A DNA stretch of 28,530 nucleotides from Rhodanobacter sp. UBA5168 (lineage in GTDB: Bacteria > Pseudomonadota > Gammaproteobacteria > Xanthomonadales > Rhodanobacteraceae), in NCBI GenBank assembly GCA_002413455.1, contig DHXA01000110.1, positions 1-28,530 of the forward strand, given 5' to 3'. A program made the translations under genes and the position numbers. The notes beneath the pieces are model-generated. The model did no database searches and was not told the DNA's origin. It was given only the letters and a program-made list of their open reading frames with translations. Below, in pieces: positions 26,007-28,530 of the stretch. The stretch's first letter is position 1; each line of letters starts with the position of its first letter.

Positions 26007-26301
26007 GTACTGTTTCTCGTTGGTCTGCGTGCCAGACGTGGAAGAAAAACTTCTGGACGCCCTGTTGACCGCTTTCAACGAGGAGGTCTTCACCAGTACG
26101 CCTACCTGCAGCCATGGCACCGCGATGGGGCGGCTGAGCCCTGCCGAGCAGGTCATGGGGCGCAGCCGTTCGGTTCTGGTGCAGATCCTGGTGAGCGATC
26201 CTGAAATGCAGACACTGCTGACTCTGCTGGCGGATGACTTCGCGGGTACGGGCATCCGCTACTGGGCCACACCGCTTACCCTCGAAGGAGAAGTCGCATG
26301 A
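25999..26301 (+). CDS. DUF3240 family protein (PII-like fold)
   Basis: The 100-aa protein (MDKYCFSLVCVPDVEEKLLDALL) resembles the DUF3240 proteins encoded beside heavy-metal RND genes, thought to adopt a PII/ferredoxin-like fold. It has no signal peptide and should be cytoplasmic. Possible ligands include Cys5, Cys10, Cys37 and His39 (TPTCSHGTAMG). A regulatory or metal-sensing role near the pump is plausible but unproven. It overlaps the pump gene by 8 bp and the channel gene by 4 bp (ATGA), so all three should be translated in a coupled way. Confidence 0.75.
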   Translation: MDKYCFSLVCVPDVEEKLLDALLTAFNEEVFTSTPTCSHGTAMGRLSPAEQVMGRSRSVLVQILVSDPEMQTLLTLLADDFAGTGIRYWATPLTLEGEVA

Positions 26302-27539
26302 GGACCATCCTGTTTGTGCTGCTGATGGGTCTTTGCACGGTGGGCCATGCCATGGAGGAAGTTCCCACGCCAGAGGACCTGCCGTCGGTCATCGCGGCGA
26401 AAACCTGGATCGCGCAGGATCCGGCGGTGGTCGAGGCGCAGAGTGGGCGGATGGGGGCGGGGCATGCGGCGGGGATGCTTGCAGCCTCTCCCAATGAGTG
26501 GATCGTGAAAGGCTCCACGCAGCGCAGGAATTACACCAGCGGTCCCGCCTCGGGGGAATGGACGGCGGGACTTGAGCGCACGGTGCGGCTGCCTGGCAAG
26601 AAGAAGCTGGACCGGCAACTCGGCGATGCCGGTATCGCGCTGGCTGACGCACAACTCGGTGAAGCCACTCAAGGGGCCGCGCGTGGGTTGGTCGATCTCT
26701 GGATGGGACGCCTGAGTGCACGTCAGGCGCGCGCCTTCATGACGGAGCAGGTGCAACTGGCGAGGAGCAACCTCCAGGCGGTGCAGAAGCGCCACAAGGC
26801 AGGTGATGCGGCGGCGCTCGACGTGAATGTGGCCGCAGCCGACCTCGCCGAGGTCGAGCAGGGCATGAGCGAGGCACTGGCCAGCGAAACCAAGGCACAG
26901 GCACGACTCAACGTCCGGTTTCCCGGTGCCGCCGATGCCGAGCCGCCCATGCTCGGCCAGCCGGTCAAGCTGGAGGAGTCCGAGGTGGTCTGGAAGGATC
27001 GGGTGCTGGCAGCCAGCGATCCGCTTCGGATGGCACAACTGCGCCTGGAGCAGGCGGAGCTCGCGGCCTCGCGCGCACGCGCGGACCGGTTGCCGGATCC
27101 CACGATCGGTCTGTATGCCGCGTCGGAAGCATTCAGCCGCGAGCGTATCGTTGGCGTCAGTGTCTCGATGCCCTTGCCAGGCAGCTACCGGACCGAGCGG
27201 CTGGGGCAAGCGCTGACGGAAGTGGATGCCGCACGCGCGGCGCGCGATCGTCGGCAGCGTGAGCTCGAATCGGAAATCGCGGACAGCTATACCGATGCGA
27301 CGAGCAACTACGACCGCTGGAAACTGGCGGAAGAGGGGGCGTCGAGAACCCGCCAGAATGCCCAGCTGACACAGCGCGCCTATGGCCTTGGCGAGGCCGA
27401 TCTGCAGACGCTTCTGCTGGCTCGGCGCCAATCGGTGGATGCCATGCACTCGGCCCTGGACGCACGTACTGCCGCACTCCGCTCCTACTATCGGCTGCTC
27501 GTCGACGCCCGTCTGATATGGGGCCTTGCGCGCGAATGA
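26298..27539 (+). CDS. TolC-family outer-membrane channel (CusC/CzcC-type)
   Basis: The 413-aa product starts at ATG 26298, with AGGAGA at about 26286-26291, overlapping the DUF3240 stop. The signal peptide is MRTILFVLLMGLCTVGHA, cleaved before Met19. The mature protein is mostly long alpha-helical, Ala/Arg/Leu-rich segments with the two internal repeats of the outer membrane efflux protein family (about 95-215 and 240-400). It includes LERTVRLPGKKKLDRQLG and VSVSMPLPGSYRTERLG, the beta-strand entry motifs found in CzcC-like proteins. There is no lipobox cysteine, unlike CusC. It is the last gene of the efflux operon, an unusual order since the channel gene often comes first in cus/czc operons. 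Confidence 0.88.
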   Translation: MRTILFVLLMGLCTVGHAMEEVPTPEDLPSVIAAKTWIAQDPAVVEAQSGRMGAGHAAGMLAASPNEWIVKGSTQRRNYTSGPASGEWTAGLERTVRLPGKKKLDRQLGDAGIALADAQLGEATQGAARGLVDLWMGRLSARQARAFMTEQVQLARSNLQAVQKRHKAGDAAALDVNVAAADLAEVEQGMSEALASETKAQARLNVRFPGAADAEPPMLGQPVKLEESEVVWKDRVLAASDPLRMAQLRLEQAELAASRARADRLPDPTIGLYAASEAFSRERIVGVSVSMPLPGSYRTERLGQALTEVDAARAARDRRQRELESEIADSYTDATSNYDRWKLAEEGASRTRQNAQLTQRAYGLGEADLQTLLLARRQSVDAMHSALDARTAALRSYYRLLVDARLIWGLARE

Positions 27540-27614
27540 AGGCAGGGCGGCGTACGGCGGCGCCCCTGATTTCGGCGTCCTTCCTTCAGCATCCACGGAA
27601 AGGACTTTACGGTA

Positions 27615-27640
27615 CCGGCGCATGCCCGAGGCATGGCCGG
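27615..27640 (+). terminator. Hairpin after the efflux operon, possible terminator
   Basis: CCGGC (27615-27619) and CATGCC (27621-27626) pair with GGCATG (27630-27635) and GCCGG (27636-27640) around a CGA loop. This gives an 11-bp stem with one bulged G. It lies 75 bp after the channel gene. No T-run follows, so its role in termination is uncertain. Confidence 0.4.
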
Positions 27641-27791
27641 TCATGTCCACTCAGGCCGGTAATCAGTCGTGACCCATCAGCGGCCGTGTGGACAACCGCC
27701 GATGGTTGGGCTTGTTCCCGGCGGTCATTCCCGATGTCAGTACATGACGCTGTGGCGGTCGCATAAGGTAGCCGCCGCGAAGGAGACTTCG

Positions 27792-27839
27792 ATGGGCATT
27801 TCAGAGCCATGCAAGCACGACACCTCGATCACGACGTGA
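27792..27839 (+). other. 15-codon mini-ORF with strong Shine-Dalgarno upstream of qmcA
   Basis: GAAGGAGAC directly precedes ATG 27792, and the frame encodes MGISEPCKHDTSITT before TGA 27837-27839. The ribosome binding site is better than that of many real genes here. It ends before the likely qmcA -10 box, so it would belong to a different transcript. It may be a small protein, a remnant or chance. Confidence 0.3.
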
Positions 27840-27855
27840 CAGGCGTCGGCTCGCC

Positions 27856-27861
27856 TATACT
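27856..27861 (+). promoter_or_regulatory. Candidate -10 box for qmcA
   Basis: TATACT matches the sigma-70 -10 consensus at five of six bases and lies 31 bp before the qmcA ATG. The best -35-like sequence, GTGACA at 27836-27841, is only 14 bp away, shorter than the usual 16-18 bp, so the promoter assignment is tentative. Confidence 0.4.
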
Positions 27862-27892
27862 CAAGGCTTCTTCAGGGAACCGGGGGTAGGCA

Positions 27893-28530
27893 ATGGGACA
27901 GCTTCTTGCGTTGGTGATCGTGTTCTTCGTCGTGGTTGGCGTGGCCAAGCTGGTGCGCATCGTGCCGCAGGGTTTCGAGTGGACGGTGGAGACGTTCGGC
28001 AAGTACACCCGCACACTCAGTCCCGGCCTGCATTTCCTGGTCCCGATCTATCAGGCGGTCGGGCGCAAGATCAACATGATGGAGCAGGTGCTGGACGTGC
28101 CTTCGCAGGACGTGATCACCAAGGACAATGCCGTGGTGCGCGTCGACGGCGTGGTGTTCTACCAGGTGCTGGATGCATCCAAGGCGGCGTATGAAGTGTC
28201 CAACCTGGAGCAGGCCTCGCTGGCGCTGGTGATGACCAATATCCGTACCGTGCTGGGTTCGATGGACCTGGACGAATCGCTGAGCCAGCGCGACGCGATC
28301 AACGCGAAACTGCTCAAGGTGGTCGACGAGGCCACCCATCCGTGGGGCGTCAAGGTCAACCGCATCGAGATCAAGGACATCGCGCCGCCGCGCGACCTGA
28401 TCGACGCGATGGCGCGGCAGATGAAGGCCGAGCGCGAGAAGCGAGCCAACATCCTCGATGCCGAGGGCTTCCGCCAGGCGGCGATTCTCAAGGCCGAGGG
28501 CGAGAAACAGTCGGTGATCCTGGCCGCCGA
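27893..28530 (+). CDS. qmcA: QmcA-like SPFH/band-7 membrane protein, 3' end beyond window
   Basis: The first 212 codons are present. An N-terminal membrane helix ([20 protein letters not shown]) is followed by the SPFH domain (about 22-185): [64 protein letters not shown] and [20 protein letters not shown]. The coiled-coil segment then begins ([29 protein letters not shown]). This closely follows E. coli QmcA (YbbK) as I recall it. These proteins form large membrane-attached assemblies associated with membrane protein quality control and FtsH. An nfeD-type gene often follows. ATG 27893 is supported by GGGGTAGG just upstream. It appears unrelated to the efflux operon before it. Confidence 0.9.
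   Translation, partial: MGQLLALVIVFFVVVGVAKLVRIVPQGFEWTVETFGKYTRTLSPGLHFLVPIYQAVGRKINMMEQVLDVPSQDVITKDNAVVRVDGVVFYQVLDASKAAYEVSNLEQASLALVMTNIRTVLGSMDLDESLSQRDAINAKLLKVVDEATHPWGVKVNRIEIKDIAPPRDLIDAMARQMKAEREKRANILDAEGFRQAAILKAEGEKQSVILAA

Larger units (their letters stand above)
27540..27892. other. Gene-free interval between efflux operon and qmcA
   Basis: This 353-bp stretch has no convincing protein-coding gene above 20 codons. It holds a strong hairpin at 27615-27640, a 15-codon mini-ORF with a good ribosome binding site at 27792-27839, and a candidate -10 box at 27856-27861. The remainder shows no repeat or RNA gene that I can identify. Confidence 0.6.

Overview
The window is high-GC proteobacterial DNA with tightly packed genes. 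The protein families fit a gammaproteobacterium of the Xanthomonadales/Lysobacterales, most likely Rhodanobacteraceae (Rhodanobacter, Dyella or Luteibacter type). This placement is an inference from protein style, a CopL-like protein and a GC-rich palindromic repeat; no rRNA or tRNA is present to confirm it.

Positions 1-15840 hold a tandem array of MacB/FtsX-type ABC transporter permeases. It has one truncated gene (B0) and then six consecutive two-gene units, A1/B1 to A6/B6, repeating about every 2.6 kb. Each unit has a longer 'A' permease (433-445 aa, usually starting MFxYYLDLALRSLKR) and a shorter 'B' permease (405-415 aa, ending PPVVATRSV). A and B are 7-12 bp apart, suggesting obligate heterodimers. 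B1 carries a frameshift. No ATPase or periplasmic adaptor is visible, so the array presumably relies on components upstream of the window or elsewhere. A hairpin closes the array at about 15848-15889.

Positions 15999-19200 encode a probable regulatory module for the array: an NtrC-family sigma-54 response regulator, a small secreted proline-rich protein of unknown function, and a membrane histidine kinase with a very short periplasmic loop.

Positions 19276-21006, on the minus strand, encode a SAM-dependent methyltransferase and, upstream of it, a DMT/EamA transporter with an extremely histidine-rich C-terminal tail.

Positions 21088-27539 are a heavy-metal RND efflux operon: a CopL-like cysteine-rich protein, a small secreted protein, a periplasmic adaptor, a CusA/CzcA-type RND pump, a DUF3240 protein and a TolC-like outer-membrane channel. 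Most junctions overlap or nearly touch.

After a 353-bp gap, the window ends inside qmcA, a membrane SPFH/band-7 protein.

The most unusual system is the permease array with its sigma-54 two-component module. My working hypothesis is a set of alternative permease heterodimers that share one ATPase through a conserved coupling helix while their periplasmic domains have diverged.
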